DNA from: Motilimonas eburnea
Lineage (GTDB): Bacteria; Pseudomonadota; Gammaproteobacteria; Enterobacterales; CBDFNC01
Direction of reading: 5' to 3'
Assembly: GCF_021295345.1 (NCBI RefSeq)
Contig: NZ_JAIMJB010000004.1
Coordinates: 184,567-248,566, forward strand
Length of the DNA stretch: 64,000 nucleotides
This document shows, piece after piece, positions 53,525 through 62,300 of the stretch. The first letter of the stretch is position 1; every line of letters starts with the position of its first letter. Under the pieces are notes generated by a model. The model made no database searches, had not been told where the DNA came from, and saw only the letters and a list, made by a program, of their open reading frames with translations. The position numbers and the translations under genes were made by a program.

Positions 53525-54097
53525 TCAGTGTAAGGTGGGCTTATCTTTAATAGGAGTGAGAGGCTGGCCAAACTCGTTGAAGCACAGCAGTGCGCCAATG
53601 CGTAGATATTCACTGACCTCGCTAAATGCAATTTCACTCTCTTCATCTTCCTGTTCAAAGTCTAAAGATACTTGTGAAATATCACGGATGTCGGTGATCA
53701 ACTCTTGAATGTTTTCAGGGGCTTGATTGAGCTTTGATTGCATCATACCAAATCCGACCAAAAAGCTTTGTGCCCATTGCGCCATGGCTTCGGCTCTTTC
53801 ATCAAGAGGTTGCTCATCATCCGGTAACAATAACGAAAACGCCATATTGCCATCTGTTAACTGAACGCAAATGGTTGAGTACATTTCTACCGCCAATTTT
53901 TTTACGGGGGCAGGCAGTCCAAAACCTTCATTCACAAGATCATTAAACGGCGCTTCCCAACTGGTCGCATCCAGCTTAACACCTGCGCAAATCAGCCCAG
54001 CTAATGCGCCGTGAAACTCCGCTGCCCCCACCATTAATGAAGCAGATTCAAGAACACGGGTAACTTCATTAAAATCTGGCATTGATTTATTCGTCAT
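53525..54097 (-). CDS. ygfB: UPF0149 family protein YgfB
   Basis: The 190-residue helical protein has the YgfB/YecA-type fold: MPDFNEVTRVLESASLMVGAAEFHGALAGLICAG, PDDEQPLDERAEAMAQWAQSFLVGFGM and the C-terminal FNEFGQPLTP. No SEC-C zinc motif follows, unlike YecA. In Pseudomonas YgfB affects envelope stress and antibiotic tolerance; the mechanism here is unknown. It leads the pepP operon and is divergent from zapA. Confidence 0.92.
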   Translation of the reverse strand: MTNKSMPDFNEVTRVLESASLMVGAAEFHGALAGLICAGVKLDATSWEAPFNDLVNEGFGLPAPVKKLAVEMYSTICVQLTDGNMAFSLLLPDDEQPLDERAEAMAQWAQSFLVGFGMMQSKLNQAPENIQELITDIRDISQVSLDFEQEDEESEIAFSEVSEYLRIGALLCFNEFGQPLTPIKDKPTLH

Positions 54098-54261
54098 GGC
54101 TTATCTAAACTCACTATTAACTGGTCTATGTTACCCTAAATCCTAACATTGCCTTAGTGTTGGCGCTAGCTAGTACTTGAAAGTTCACCCATTGGCCTTT
54201 ATAGTCGCAGCAAAAGGCACCTATATTGGTGTTGGGCACTTCTCATGTTTGGAGTTCAGTA

Positions 54262-54576
54262 ATGAGCCAATCGGCTGTCGAAATCAATATTCTAGGGAAA
54301 GCTTATAAAATGGCCTGTCCGCAAGGCCAAGAGAGTGCGTTACTTGAGGCTGCAGAAATATTGAATGAGAAAATTGCAGAGCTGAAACAACGCACAAAAA
54401 TCGCCAAAAGTGAGCAGCTTGCGGTGATGGCAGCGCTCAATTTTTGCCATGAGTTAAAACTTGAGCAAGCCAAAAATAACGAATACGCAGACACCATGGC
54501 ACAACGTATTCAGTTACTACAAAGTACCATTGAAAATGCACTTATTGAAAAAGGCATTGAAAAAAACGATTTATAG
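54262..54576 (+). CDS. zapA: Cell division protein ZapA
   Basis: Binds and bundles FtsZ at midcell. The 104-residue protein has the globular part VEINILGKAYKMACPQGQESALLEAAEILNEK and a long C-terminal coiled coil. The ATG at 54262 with GGAG 7 bp upstream gives the normal length; the frame to 54226 adds 12 unrelated residues. Order zapA-ssrS-fau matches E. coli. Confidence 0.94.
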   Translation: MSQSAVEINILGKAYKMACPQGQESALLEAAEILNEKIAELKQRTKIAKSEQLAVMAALNFCHELKLEQAKNNEYADTMAQRIQLLQSTIENALIEKGIEKNDL

Positions 54577-54593
54577 ATCGACAATCAGTTTGA

Positions 54594-54774
54594 ATTTCCT
54601 GGGGTGTTTGTCAATATGGTGACGTCCCTGAGCCGATAATTACAACATCGGGGATTTTGCTTACTGCTATTGCGCAGGCTCAGCATGTACTGAGAAGCCT
54701 ACGGTAGTGACAAAATCACCACCTTGAGCCGTCGGGTTCAAGGGCTAAAACCATGTAACGGCATCCTGGGTTCC
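54594..54774 (+). ncRNA. ssrS: 6S RNA
   Basis: A ~181-nt RNA that binds sigma70-RNA polymerase. Segments match E. coli 6S RNA: 5' ATTTCCTGGGGTG (E. coli ATTTCTCTGAGATG), CCCTGAGCCGATA, GAGAAGCCTACGG, CACCTTGAGCC, GGGTTCAAGGG and 3' GGCATCCTGGGTTCC that pairs with the 5' end. The position between zapA and fau is the conserved one. The ends are set by pairing and are accurate to a few bases. Confidence 0.95.
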
Positions 54775-54804
54775 TTACTTCTAACACGTGCTAACGGCAA
54801 AGGC

Positions 54805-55419
54805 ATGCATACCAATCGTCATAAAATACGCCAACAAGTTCGTGCCAAAAGACAGCAGTTGCCGCCAAAGCAACAGCTGCACTTCAGCCGTCAACTCCCT
54901 AAGTTAGTAGAGCAACACCCGCGAATTAGCCAAGCTAAAAAAGTGGCTTTGTACTTGGCTAATGACGGTGAACTGTGTCCTCAGCCCTTAATAGAATGGT
55001 GCTGGCAACAAGGCATAAAAACCTACTTACCTGTGCTTGATCCGATGAATGAAGGACACTTGCTGTTTTTGCACTATCACGCTCAAAGCCCAATGCAAAC
55101 AAATAAATTTGGCATCGCGGAGCCTTGCATTCAACATAACCAGGTTGAACCGGCCGAGCAACTCGACATCATATTTACACCTTTAGTCGCCTTTGATCAG
55201 CTTGGAAACCGCTTAGGTATGGGGGGCGGTTTCTATGATCGCACCCTAGCTCTCCTGGATGGCCAGAAAAAAAAACCTTATACCATAGGCTTAGCACACG
55301 ATATCCAATGTGTACCTAAACTTCCCATCGAAGCATGGGATGTGCCACTTCCTGAAGTCATCACCCCGACTAAAATCTGGTCATGGGGTAGTGCTTTTAA
55401 GCCCAAGGATACGCTATAA
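54805..55419 (+). CDS. fau: 5-formyltetrahydrofolate cyclo-ligase
   Basis: Converts 5-formyl-THF to 5,10-methenyl-THF with ATP. The 204-residue protein has RAKRQQLPPKQQLHF near the N terminus and the ligase signature PLVAFDQLGNRLGMGGGFYDRTLA (about 135-158). The ATG at 54805 lies just after the 6S RNA gene; the open frame upstream would cover the RNA gene and is not credible. It is usually cotranscribed with ssrS. Also called ygfA. Confidence 0.95.
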   Translation: MHTNRHKIRQQVRAKRQQLPPKQQLHFSRQLPKLVEQHPRISQAKKVALYLANDGELCPQPLIEWCWQQGIKTYLPVLDPMNEGHLLFLHYHAQSPMQTNKFGIAEPCIQHNQVEPAEQLDIIFTPLVAFDQLGNRLGMGGGFYDRTLALLDGQKKKPYTIGLAHDIQCVPKLPIEAWDVPLPEVITPTKIWSWGSAFKPKDTL

Positions 55420-55455
55420 TCCGCGCTTCTTTTATCGTACTCTCGGAGCATAAGC

Positions 55456-56109
55456 ATGACACAGGATGAAATGAAAAAAGCCGCTGGATGGGCAGCGCTT
55501 AAATACGTCGAAGAAGGCAGTATCGTAGGCGTGGGTACCGGCTCTACAGTTAATCATTTTATTGATGCCTTAGGCACCATGAAGTACGACATTAAAGGCG
55601 CAGTCTCTAGCTCAGAAGCCTCAACAGAGCGCTTAAAGGCGCTTGGCATTGAAGTGTTTGACTTAAACAACGTCAGCGAACTCAGTGTTTACGTCGATGG
55701 CGCTGATGAGATCAACGGCCACAACCATATGATTAAAGGCGGTGGCGCTGCATTAACACGTGAAAAAATCGTTGCAGCAGTGGCGGACAAGTTTATTTGT
55801 ATCGTTGATGACACGAAACATGTTGACATTTTAGGGGAATTTCCACTGCCAATAGAAGTGATCCCAATGGCTCGTAGTTATGTGGCAAGAGAACTAGTGA
55901 AGCTAGGCGGCGATCCGGTCTATCGCGAAGGTGTGATTACCGATAATGGCAACGTCATTTTAGACGTACATAACCTAAAAATAATGGATCCCGTCAAGTT
56001 CGAAAAACAACTCAACAACATCGTCGGTGTCGTGACTAACGGTCTATTTGCTGATCGTGGTGCGGATGTGGTGCTTGTTGGCACGGCGGATGGCGTAAAA
56101 ACGTTATAA
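55456..56109 (+). CDS. rpiA: Ribose-5-phosphate isomerase A
   Basis: Interconverts ribose-5-P and ribulose-5-P in the pentose phosphate pathway. The 217-residue protein has [13 protein letters not shown] (about 25-37), [23 protein letters not shown] (catalytic Asp/Glu, about 80-87) and [14 protein letters not shown] with the catalytic Glu (about 95-108). GGAG is about 9 bp before the ATG. It is adjacent to serA as in E. coli. Confidence 0.97.
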   Translation: MTQDEMKKAAGWAALKYVEEGSIVGVGTGSTVNHFIDALGTMKYDIKGAVSSSEASTERLKALGIEVFDLNNVSELSVYVDGADEINGHNHMIKGGGAALTREKIVAAVADKFICIVDDTKHVDILGEFPLPIEVIPMARSYVARELVKLGGDPVYREGVITDNGNVILDVHNLKIMDPVKFEKQLNNIVGVVTNGLFADRGADVVLVGTADGVKTL

Positions 56110-56182
56110 TTTGATCAAAAAATAACGCTATTCAGCGCCGAAAACCGGTTTTTTGTAGTAAATTTTCTAAATTAATTGTATC

Positions 56183-56196
56183 TTGTCAATTGACAA
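56183..56196. promoter_or_regulatory. 14-bp palindrome upstream of serA
   Basis: TTGTCAATTGACAA is a perfect palindrome 42 bp before the serA start, with another half (CAATTGACA) at about 56205-56213. It could be an operator of an unidentified regulator; I see no match to known Lrp, ArgR or TyrR sites that I would defend. Confidence 0.4.
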
Positions 56197-56237
56197 TATT
56201 TGAGCAATTGACACATTTTGGGTTCGAGGGAAGTAGC

Positions 56238-57467
56238 ATGACCACCTTTTCACTAGGTAAGGAAAAAATCAAGATCCTTCTTTTAGAAGGCCTTCATAGC
56301 AGCGCTGAAGAAACATTCCGTGCCGCTGGTTACACCAACATTGAGTCGTTAAAAACCTCATTAAGCGAAGAAGAGCTTAAAGAGAAGATCAAAGACGTTC
56401 ACTTTGTGGGTATTCGTTCTCGTTCTAACTTAACAGCAGAAGTCATTGAAGCTGCTGAAAAGTTAGTGGCCATCGGTTGTTTCTGTATCGGTACCAACCA
56501 AGTTGACCTTAAAGCAGCGCAACTTAAAGGTATTCCAGTATTCAACGCGCCTTTCTCTAACACCCGCAGTGTGGCTGAAATGGTATTGGGCCAAATCCTG
56601 ATGCTACTACGTGGCATCCCAGAGAAAAACGCAAAAGCACACCGTGGCGTATGGCTCAAATCGGCTGATAATTCTTACGAAGCGCGTGGTAAGAAGCTAG
56701 GTATCATAGGTTATGGTCACATCGGTACCCAGCTAAGTATTCTGGCTGAAAACTTAGGCTTTAACGTTTACTACTACGACATCGAAAACAAGCTTTCTTT
56801 AGGTAATGCAACCCAAGTGGCTAGCTTACCTGAGCTACTCGCCATGTCTGATATCGTCAGCTTACACGTACCAGAAACCCCATCAACTAAGATGATGTTT
56901 GGTGCTAATGAACTGGCTCAAATGAAACAAGGCTCTATCTTAATCAACGCGTCACGCGGTACTGTGGTTGATATCGATGCCCTAGTTGAAACCTTGAAAA
57001 CTGACAAGCTATACGGCGCAGCCATTGACGTTTTCCCAGTTGAACCAAAATCAAACAACGACGAATTCGTTTCACCACTTCGCGGTATCGACAACGTGAT
57101 CCTAACACCGCACATCGGTGGTAGCACGCAAGAAGCACAAGAAAACATCGGCTACGAAGTAGCAGGTAAACTGGTGAAATACTCAGACAACGGCTCAACC
57201 CTATCTGCCGTTAACTTCCCTGAAGTTTCTTTACCTGAACATGTGAAAACCAGCCGTCTACTGCACATTCATGAAAACATCCCAGGTATCATGATCCAAA
57301 TTAACCAAGCTTTCTCAGATGAAGGCATCAATATCGTTGGTCAGTACTTACAAACTAACGAGAACATTGGTTACGTGGTCATTGATGTAGCAAGTGATGA
57401 TCGTGAAGGCGCGCTCGCTAAACTTAAAAATATCAAAGGTACCTTACGCGCACGTGTTCTACACTAA
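56238..57467 (+). CDS. serA: D-3-phosphoglycerate dehydrogenase
   Basis: First step of serine synthesis. The 409-residue protein has the E. coli-type three-domain plan: substrate domain, Rossmann NAD domain GYGHIGTQLSILAENLGF (about 155-172) with Arg, Glu and His catalytic residues in NASRGTVVD, DVFPVEP and LTPHIGGST, and a C-terminal ACT domain (about 340-409, RLLHIHENIPGIMIQINQAF) that binds serine for feedback inhibition. The ATG at 56238 has GAGGGAAG upstream; the frame to 56190 is an over-extension. Confidence 0.97.
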   Translation: MTTFSLGKEKIKILLLEGLHSSAEETFRAAGYTNIESLKTSLSEEELKEKIKDVHFVGIRSRSNLTAEVIEAAEKLVAIGCFCIGTNQVDLKAAQLKGIPVFNAPFSNTRSVAEMVLGQILMLLRGIPEKNAKAHRGVWLKSADNSYEARGKKLGIIGYGHIGTQLSILAENLGFNVYYYDIENKLSLGNATQVASLPELLAMSDIVSLHVPETPSTKMMFGANELAQMKQGSILINASRGTVVDIDALVETLKTDKLYGAAIDVFPVEPKSNNDEFVSPLRGIDNVILTPHIGGSTQEAQENIGYEVAGKLVKYSDNGSTLSAVNFPEVSLPEHVKTSRLLHIHENIPGIMIQINQAFSDEGINIVGQYLQTNENIGYVVIDVASDDREGALAKLKNIKGTLRARVLH

Positions 57468-57481
57468 GCATTGTACCTGAT

Positions 57482-57509
57482 AAAAAAAGCGGCTATTGCC
57501 GCTTTTTTT
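57482..57509. terminator. Bidirectional terminator between serA and the SIMPL gene
   Basis: GCGGC (57489-57493), loop TATT, GCCGC (57498-57502), with seven A before and seven T after; serves the two converging genes. Confidence 0.93.
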
Positions 57510-57529
57510 ATGTCTGATATAACCAGAGT

Positions 57530-58228
57530 TTACTCTTTCACTTTCAAGGTAAATACCACCTGGATTTCATCTCGTACCGTGAGCTCATCTCTTAAATATC
57601 CACCATTAGGTGCACTTTCCATCATCATGGCCGATTTCGCTCTCACAATAGGCACCGCATTACGCTGAAGATAACTGATTTGGTAGATAGCACCCAGTTC
57701 AGCATCGAAAGATTTAGCCAGCATCTGGGCTTTTGACTTCGCATCTTCTATCGCTAATTTCCTTGCTTTAAGCTGTAAGTCCGCACTGTCTTGTATTTCA
57801 AAGCGGATATTATTAACCTGTTGTAGATGATTGGCCAAAATCAAATCCAATAATTGGCTCAGCTTATCTAAATCCATCAACGAGATGGTTAACTGCCGAG
57901 AGGCCTTATACCCCACCAACAAAGGCTTATCATCTTTACGGTATTCGTATTCTGGGTGAGTGTAGAGGGTCTGCGCGACGATGTTTGGCTGCGCGATATT
58001 CAGCTCTTTAGTGGCTGATACAATAAAGTCATTAACGCGCTTATCAAGCTGTTGCTTTGCATTTAACGCATCTTTATCAACCACCTCGGCACTGACCTCT
58101 ATAACCGCCATATCTGGGCTCACTTTCACTTGTGCAAACCCTGAGGTGATGACATGAGGCTGTTCTGGAGTAGCGGCAGCAATCACAGAGCAACTAAATA
58201 ATAAACAAGAAAAAATAGCTAAACGCAT
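57530..58228 (-). CDS. SIMPL-domain (DUF541) periplasmic protein, YggE-like
   Basis: The 232-residue protein has a signal peptide (MRLAIFSCLLFSCSVIAAA) and a SIMPL domain (about 25-232) with VSPDMAVIEVSAEVVDKDA, QTLYTHPEYEYRKDDKPLLVGYKASRQLTI and the C-terminal VQVVFTL/LKVKE type end. Relatives such as E. coli YggE are linked to oxidative stress resistance, mechanism unknown. The ATG at 58228 has AGGATT upstream; the longer frame to 58345 overlaps the next gene. Confidence 0.88.
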   Translation of the reverse strand: MRLAIFSCLLFSCSVIAAATPEQPHVITSGFAQVKVSPDMAVIEVSAEVVDKDALNAKQQLDKRVNDFIVSATKELNIAQPNIVAQTLYTHPEYEYRKDDKPLLVGYKASRQLTISLMDLDKLSQLLDLILANHLQQVNNIRFEIQDSADLQLKARKLAIEDAKSKAQMLAKSFDAELGAIYQISYLQRNAVPIVRAKSAMMMESAPNGGYLRDELTVRDEIQVVFTLKVKE

Positions 58229-58289
58229 AGTGTTAATCCTAGAAAACGAAACAAGTAAGCGATTAAACCCCGATTGCTCACAAACGGGG

Positions 58290-60221
58290 TTACTTTTCTT
58301 GTCGAGAAATTTTTTGTGGCGGTGAAATAAAACCTTGGTAAGCATCGATATGTAGCCGGGATAGACGCTCTAGCTGAGCTTGACTTTCAACGCGTGTTGC
58401 TACCGTGACGATGCCCAACTTAAGCGCAGCCTGACACACCGCATCCAGAAACTCACTGTCACCAGTGACCTCTTCAACCTGATTGGTATAACTATAATCA
58501 ACCTTAACATAGGCAGGGCATAGCTGCTCCAAGTAAGTTAAAGATTGAAAATGTCGGCCAAATTGGTCAATACCAAAACTTAAGCCCGCTTGCTTAATAA
58601 TGTCCAGCAGCGGCATGATTTCTTGCTGGTGAGCAAAACACGCTGTTTCCGGTAATTCTACGACTAACTTTGTCTTTAGTTCGGGATGTTGACGTAAAAA
58701 GCGCGCTAACCAAAGGTGAAAATCCTCGTCGAGACAGGAGGTCATGGTTAAATTGACCGCCACACAGGGGAACGCTTCCAAAGCAAGCTGTTGAGGGACC
58801 TTCTTTAACACGTATTGGTCAAACAGACAGCCAAGCTTAAAGTGCTCAATGGCTGCCATAAACTGGCTCGCAAAAAAATGCTGCCCATCTTTATCAATAT
58901 AGCTAAATAACTCCCCGTGTAACATTTGCTCCGTTTCGCGCATCACAACGGGCTGTGCCTTAAATGCAAAGAGATCTTGATGTATGGCGTCCTGCACTAA
59001 ATGCTTCCATCCTGCCCTGCCGAGGTTAAAGCGTTCACTGCACTTAATTAAGTGGATAGGGTTTAAACGCTGCGTTCTTGAAATTTGCAACGCATTGTCT
59101 GCTCGACAAAGTAGCTCGGTAATGCTCTCTTCTTGCTGGCGTAATACTAAGCCGATATAAGAGATAGAGGAAGCTTCTTCAAGGGGGCTCACCACTAAAT
59201 CTGACAAGGCATCTTGGATAACCTCAGCAACATGCAACAGCTGATCAGCCTCAAGACCGGGTAATATGACTGCAAACTCATTGATTGAAAGTCTGGCTAA
59301 GACCACTTGGTCATTATGCATTACCGCCGCTTGAATAGTTGAGGCTGATGCTTTCGCTAGATGATCTCTGGCTGCCTCACCTTGCTCAAGGTAAACATCC
59401 TCTAAGATATCTAACGATATCAGGGCGACACCACCAGAGCCGGATTCAGCAATCCACGTTTTAGCCTGCCCCATAAAGTAGGCGCGATTTCCCAGCCCCG
59501 TTACCTCATCTCGGTATATTTTGTCCCGTATGGTTTCTGCTACTTCGGCTTGCTGTTTGAATTGCTGATTGATCGTAGAGTGCATTTCATTAAGGGTTTT
59601 AACGACTTCTTGCAACTCTTGAGTTTGAGGTAAATCAAGTTGCTTGTTGGCGTTAGCGCCACGCATGGCTTGTGCTTGATCACTGACTTTCATTAAGGGC
59701 ATCAAAAGCCGTTTGATCAGCACCAATGCCAATACCACAGCAACAATATATATGAGTAATAACCAGCCAAAAAGCTGTTTTGCCTGCTGCCACAATGCCG
59801 CCAATTGTGACTGTATATTCGCCTGAAAGATCACCTGATAAGTGGCTTGGGCTTGCGTAGGTAACGACTGCGTGATTTGCAACGGCGCAATAGCCACATA
59901 ATGACTAAACCAAGTAGGCACGATGAGCTCGGATGGCGCGCCTGCTAATGATAACACCATTTCCCCTTGGTCATTCTTGACCGATACCCGACTAAATTGT
60001 TCTTGTTGCTCCACTAACAGTGTGGTTGCCCGATCCCAGTCCGACGCTAAGGCAAGGGGGCTGATCTGGCGACTGAGCTTTTCAGTCAGCTGGGAAAAAT
60101 GTTCTGAATGAGCGCTAAGGTATTGTTCCTTTGTGGCCAAAAAGACCGTATAAAACGCGATACAAAATACCAGTGTAAATATCACAAAAACGGTTGTGCC
60201 TAACTGTCTATAAAGCGTCAT
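58290..60221 (-). CDS. lapD: LapD-like c-di-GMP receptor with degenerate GGDEF and EAL domains
   Basis: The 643-residue inner-membrane protein has a LapD/MoxY-type periplasmic domain between two TM segments (about 7-28 and 150-170), a HAMP region (about 170-225), a degenerate GGDEF domain (SINEF instead of GGDEF) and a degenerate EAL domain (GELFS in place of the EAL site). By homology to Pseudomonas LapD it should not make or cut c-di-GMP but bind it with the EAL domain and hold LapG in the periplasm. The ATG at 60221 is chosen for GAGGG 6 bp upstream; a TTG at 60233 is an alternative. It follows the lapG stop closely. Confidence 0.88.
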   Translation of the reverse strand: MTLYRQLGTTVFVIFTLVFCIAFYTVFLATKEQYLSAHSEHFSQLTEKLSRQISPLALASDWDRATTLLVEQQEQFSRVSVKNDQGEMVLSLAGAPSELIVPTWFSHYVAIAPLQITQSLPTQAQATYQVIFQANIQSQLAALWQQAKQLFGWLLLIYIVAVVLALVLIKRLLMPLMKVSDQAQAMRGANANKQLDLPQTQELQEVVKTLNEMHSTINQQFKQQAEVAETIRDKIYRDEVTGLGNRAYFMGQAKTWIAESGSGGVALISLDILEDVYLEQGEAARDHLAKASASTIQAAVMHNDQVVLARLSINEFAVILPGLEADQLLHVAEVIQDALSDLVVSPLEEASSISYIGLVLRQQEESITELLCRADNALQISRTQRLNPIHLIKCSERFNLGRAGWKHLVQDAIHQDLFAFKAQPVVMRETEQMLHGELFSYIDKDGQHFFASQFMAAIEHFKLGCLFDQYVLKKVPQQLALEAFPCVAVNLTMTSCLDEDFHLWLARFLRQHPELKTKLVVELPETACFAHQQEIMPLLDIIKQAGLSFGIDQFGRHFQSLTYLEQLCPAYVKVDYSYTNQVEEVTGDSEFLDAVCQAALKLGIVTVATRVESQAQLERLSRLHIDAYQGFISPPQKISRQEK

Positions 60222-60229
60222 AGTGGCCC

Positions 60230-60946
60230 TCAATCAACACTTCTTTTCGGCTTGTTCATGCGGTTGTTTTTAAAACCACCACGTAACTCATTCCAGCTTT
60301 GTAAGCGCGACGCCTTTCCTGCAATTTGACCCCGACCCTTCGCTTTCATTAACCAAAGGTTAGTACCATTAAAACTGTAGACGGGCGCTAAATCTTTGCG
60401 TTGGCTCGCCGGTTTAATATCCGTATCCAAGTTATCTAAAATCATCGGCATCGCATCGGGTGTTGGATAATATGCCACCACCATATGAAATTGATCTAAG
60501 GTTAACGCTTTAACATAAACCAAACGTAGCTTTTCTTCCGCTACACCCAGTTCAATTAACGAAAAGTACTTCGCAATACTAAAATCTTCACAATCACCAG
60601 CCGCTACCGCTAAAAACTCAACAGGGGTTGCCCAATAGTCCTTTTGTCCCCAAAGTTTGCTGTCGTTCACGAATGCCATCTGATTAAAAAAAGCATTCAC
60701 TTCTGTTAACTTGCGCTGCTCGCTGCTGCCTTGCTCTTGAGCAATAAGTTTACGCCAAGCCGTCACCCTTTTTACGGCACGCTCGCTGTTATAAACCCGC
60801 ATTACTTTTTTATACAGGGCTTGCTCGTCAATACCTTGGCCTGCCAACACCACCAAGCCAGAGCTGAGTAGTAGCCAGCCAACCAACAAAAAAGGCGTAT
60901 TTACCCTAATGAATTTAGGTGTAAAAACGCCTTTAAGCCAACTCAT
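60230..60946 (-). CDS. lapG: LapG-like periplasmic cysteine protease (BTLCP)
   Basis: The 238-residue transglutaminase-like protease releases large adhesins by cutting their N-terminal region. The expected triad is C119 (AAGDCEDFS), H154 (DQFHMVV) and D171 (ILDNLD), in the same spacing as Pseudomonas LapG (C135, H172, D189). An N-terminal hydrophobic segment (about 17-36) exports it. Calcium dependence in the family is associated with the acidic residues D118 and E120, present here. It overlaps the start region of lapD. Confidence 0.92.
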   Translation of the reverse strand: MSWLKGVFTPKFIRVNTPFLLVGWLLLSSGLVVLAGQGIDEQALYKKVMRVYNSERAVKRVTAWRKLIAQEQGSSEQRKLTEVNAFFNQMAFVNDSKLWGQKDYWATPVEFLAVAAGDCEDFSIAKYFSLIELGVAEEKLRLVYVKALTLDQFHMVVAYYPTPDAMPMILDNLDTDIKPASQRKDLAPVYSFNGTNLWLMKAKGRGQIAGKASRLQSWNELRGGFKNNRMNKPKRSVD

Positions 60947-60954
60947 CTATCGTT

Positions 60955-62268
60955 TTACTGAATGTCGCGTAATTGCTGACGCCAATCTTCTGGTGGCGCA
61001 ACACGAAGGGAGCCAAGTAAGCTGCCCATGGAATTAAGAATACGGAAGTTGGCTTCCATCACTTCGTAGCGTGTTGAAACCAAGTCTTTCTTCGCTTCAA
61101 ACAATTCCGTTTCGGTGTTAAGAACATCTAATAAGGTGCGCTTGCCAAGATTAAACTGCTTACCATAGGCATTTCGGGTCTGCTCACTGGCCTCAACATG
61201 ACGCTCTAGAAAAGCTTGTTGTTGCTCTAAATAACGTTTGGCATCCCAAGACAGTCTTGCTCCTTGGTGAATATCCCTTAAGGTACCTTCACTGATAAAT
61301 TTAGCTTCGTTAACCTGAAAAGCCGTTTCTTCAACATAAGCTTGATCACGGCCACCATTAAATAAGTTGTAGCGCATTCTAACCATGCCTAGCAGTTCAT
61401 CATTGCTCCCTTTTGTGCCATCGGCATCATCAAGAAAGTTGTTTTCTACTTCGATTGCAACCTCAGGGTAATAACGCGATTTTGCTACTTCGTGTTGTGC
61501 ATTCGCAGCGTAGATGTCCTGACGTGACGATTTTAGTCGTGGATGATTGTCCATGGCTCTTTGTACGACATCTGCAAACGTGCTGGGAACACCTGAGAAG
61601 TCCGGCTGAGGGACTTCTAAGTTTTCAGGGTATTCATTAACCAAACGTAAATATTGCGTCTCGGCATCGGAAAGATTGTTTTCAGCATTAACCACGTTTG
61701 CACTTGAGCGCGCTAAACGCGCTTCAATTTGTGATAAATCAGAGGTTGAGCCAATACCCGAGTCAGTGCGCTTTTTGATATCGCGGTAAATCTTTTCATG
61801 GATTTCAAGGTTTTGCTCAGCTAAGGCTAAGGTCTCACTGCTTTTTAGTACATTTAAGTAAGCTGAGATAGTTTTAAGAGACACATCCTCGGCATCAGCA
61901 AGCAAGGCGTATTGCTCCGCATTGGCCTCAAACGCTGTCCGGTCATATTCCGCACCGGTCGCAAAGCCATTAAACAGGATCTGACGCAAACTAAAACCCA
62001 ACTCTTTGCGCGTATAGGTGGTGGTTTCAAAGTTATCTCTGTCGGTTCTTTCTCTACCGATACCGGCATTGATATCTATGGTGGGTAAGTAGCCTGCAAA
62101 TGCCCCATCATTGGCTTTTTGAAATGCACCAACACGACTCAGAACGCGGTTAATTTCTGGGTTGGAAACCAATGTTTTTGCCACACTACTCTCTAGGGTT
62201 TCTGCATAGCTAGAGCTTGAGAAGATGAACCCAGCAGCCAATAAAGAGCTGATAATCTTTTTTTTCAT
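60955..62268 (-). CDS. TolC-family outer-membrane channel of type I secretion (LapE/AggC-like)
   Basis: The 437-residue precursor has a signal peptide (ISSLLAAGFIFSSSSYA, cleavage SYA-ETL) and two TolC repeats with ALAEQNLEIHEKIYRDIKKRTDSGIGSTSDLSQIEARLARSSANVV and TEQTRNAYGKQFNLGKRTLLDVLNTETELFEAK. This should be the outer-membrane exit of the adhesin exporter. It is 8 bp from lapG and 33 bp from the adaptor gene. Confidence 0.92.
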   Translation of the reverse strand: MKKKIISSLLAAGFIFSSSSYAETLESSVAKTLVSNPEINRVLSRVGAFQKANDGAFAGYLPTIDINAGIGRERTDRDNFETTTYTRKELGFSLRQILFNGFATGAEYDRTAFEANAEQYALLADAEDVSLKTISAYLNVLKSSETLALAEQNLEIHEKIYRDIKKRTDSGIGSTSDLSQIEARLARSSANVVNAENNLSDAETQYLRLVNEYPENLEVPQPDFSGVPSTFADVVQRAMDNHPRLKSSRQDIYAANAQHEVAKSRYYPEVAIEVENNFLDDADGTKGSNDELLGMVRMRYNLFNGGRDQAYVEETAFQVNEAKFISEGTLRDIHQGARLSWDAKRYLEQQQAFLERHVEASEQTRNAYGKQFNLGKRTLLDVLNTETELFEAKKDLVSTRYEVMEANFRILNSMGSLLGSLRVAPPEDWRQQLRDIQ

Positions 62269-62300
62269 CGTAAAATTTATCCCTTAACTTATGATTATTG

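Noticed and set aside
54724-54804. N-terminal extension of fau
   Set aside because: It would be translated from the 3' part of 6S RNA; the ATG at 54805 gives the normal enzyme length.
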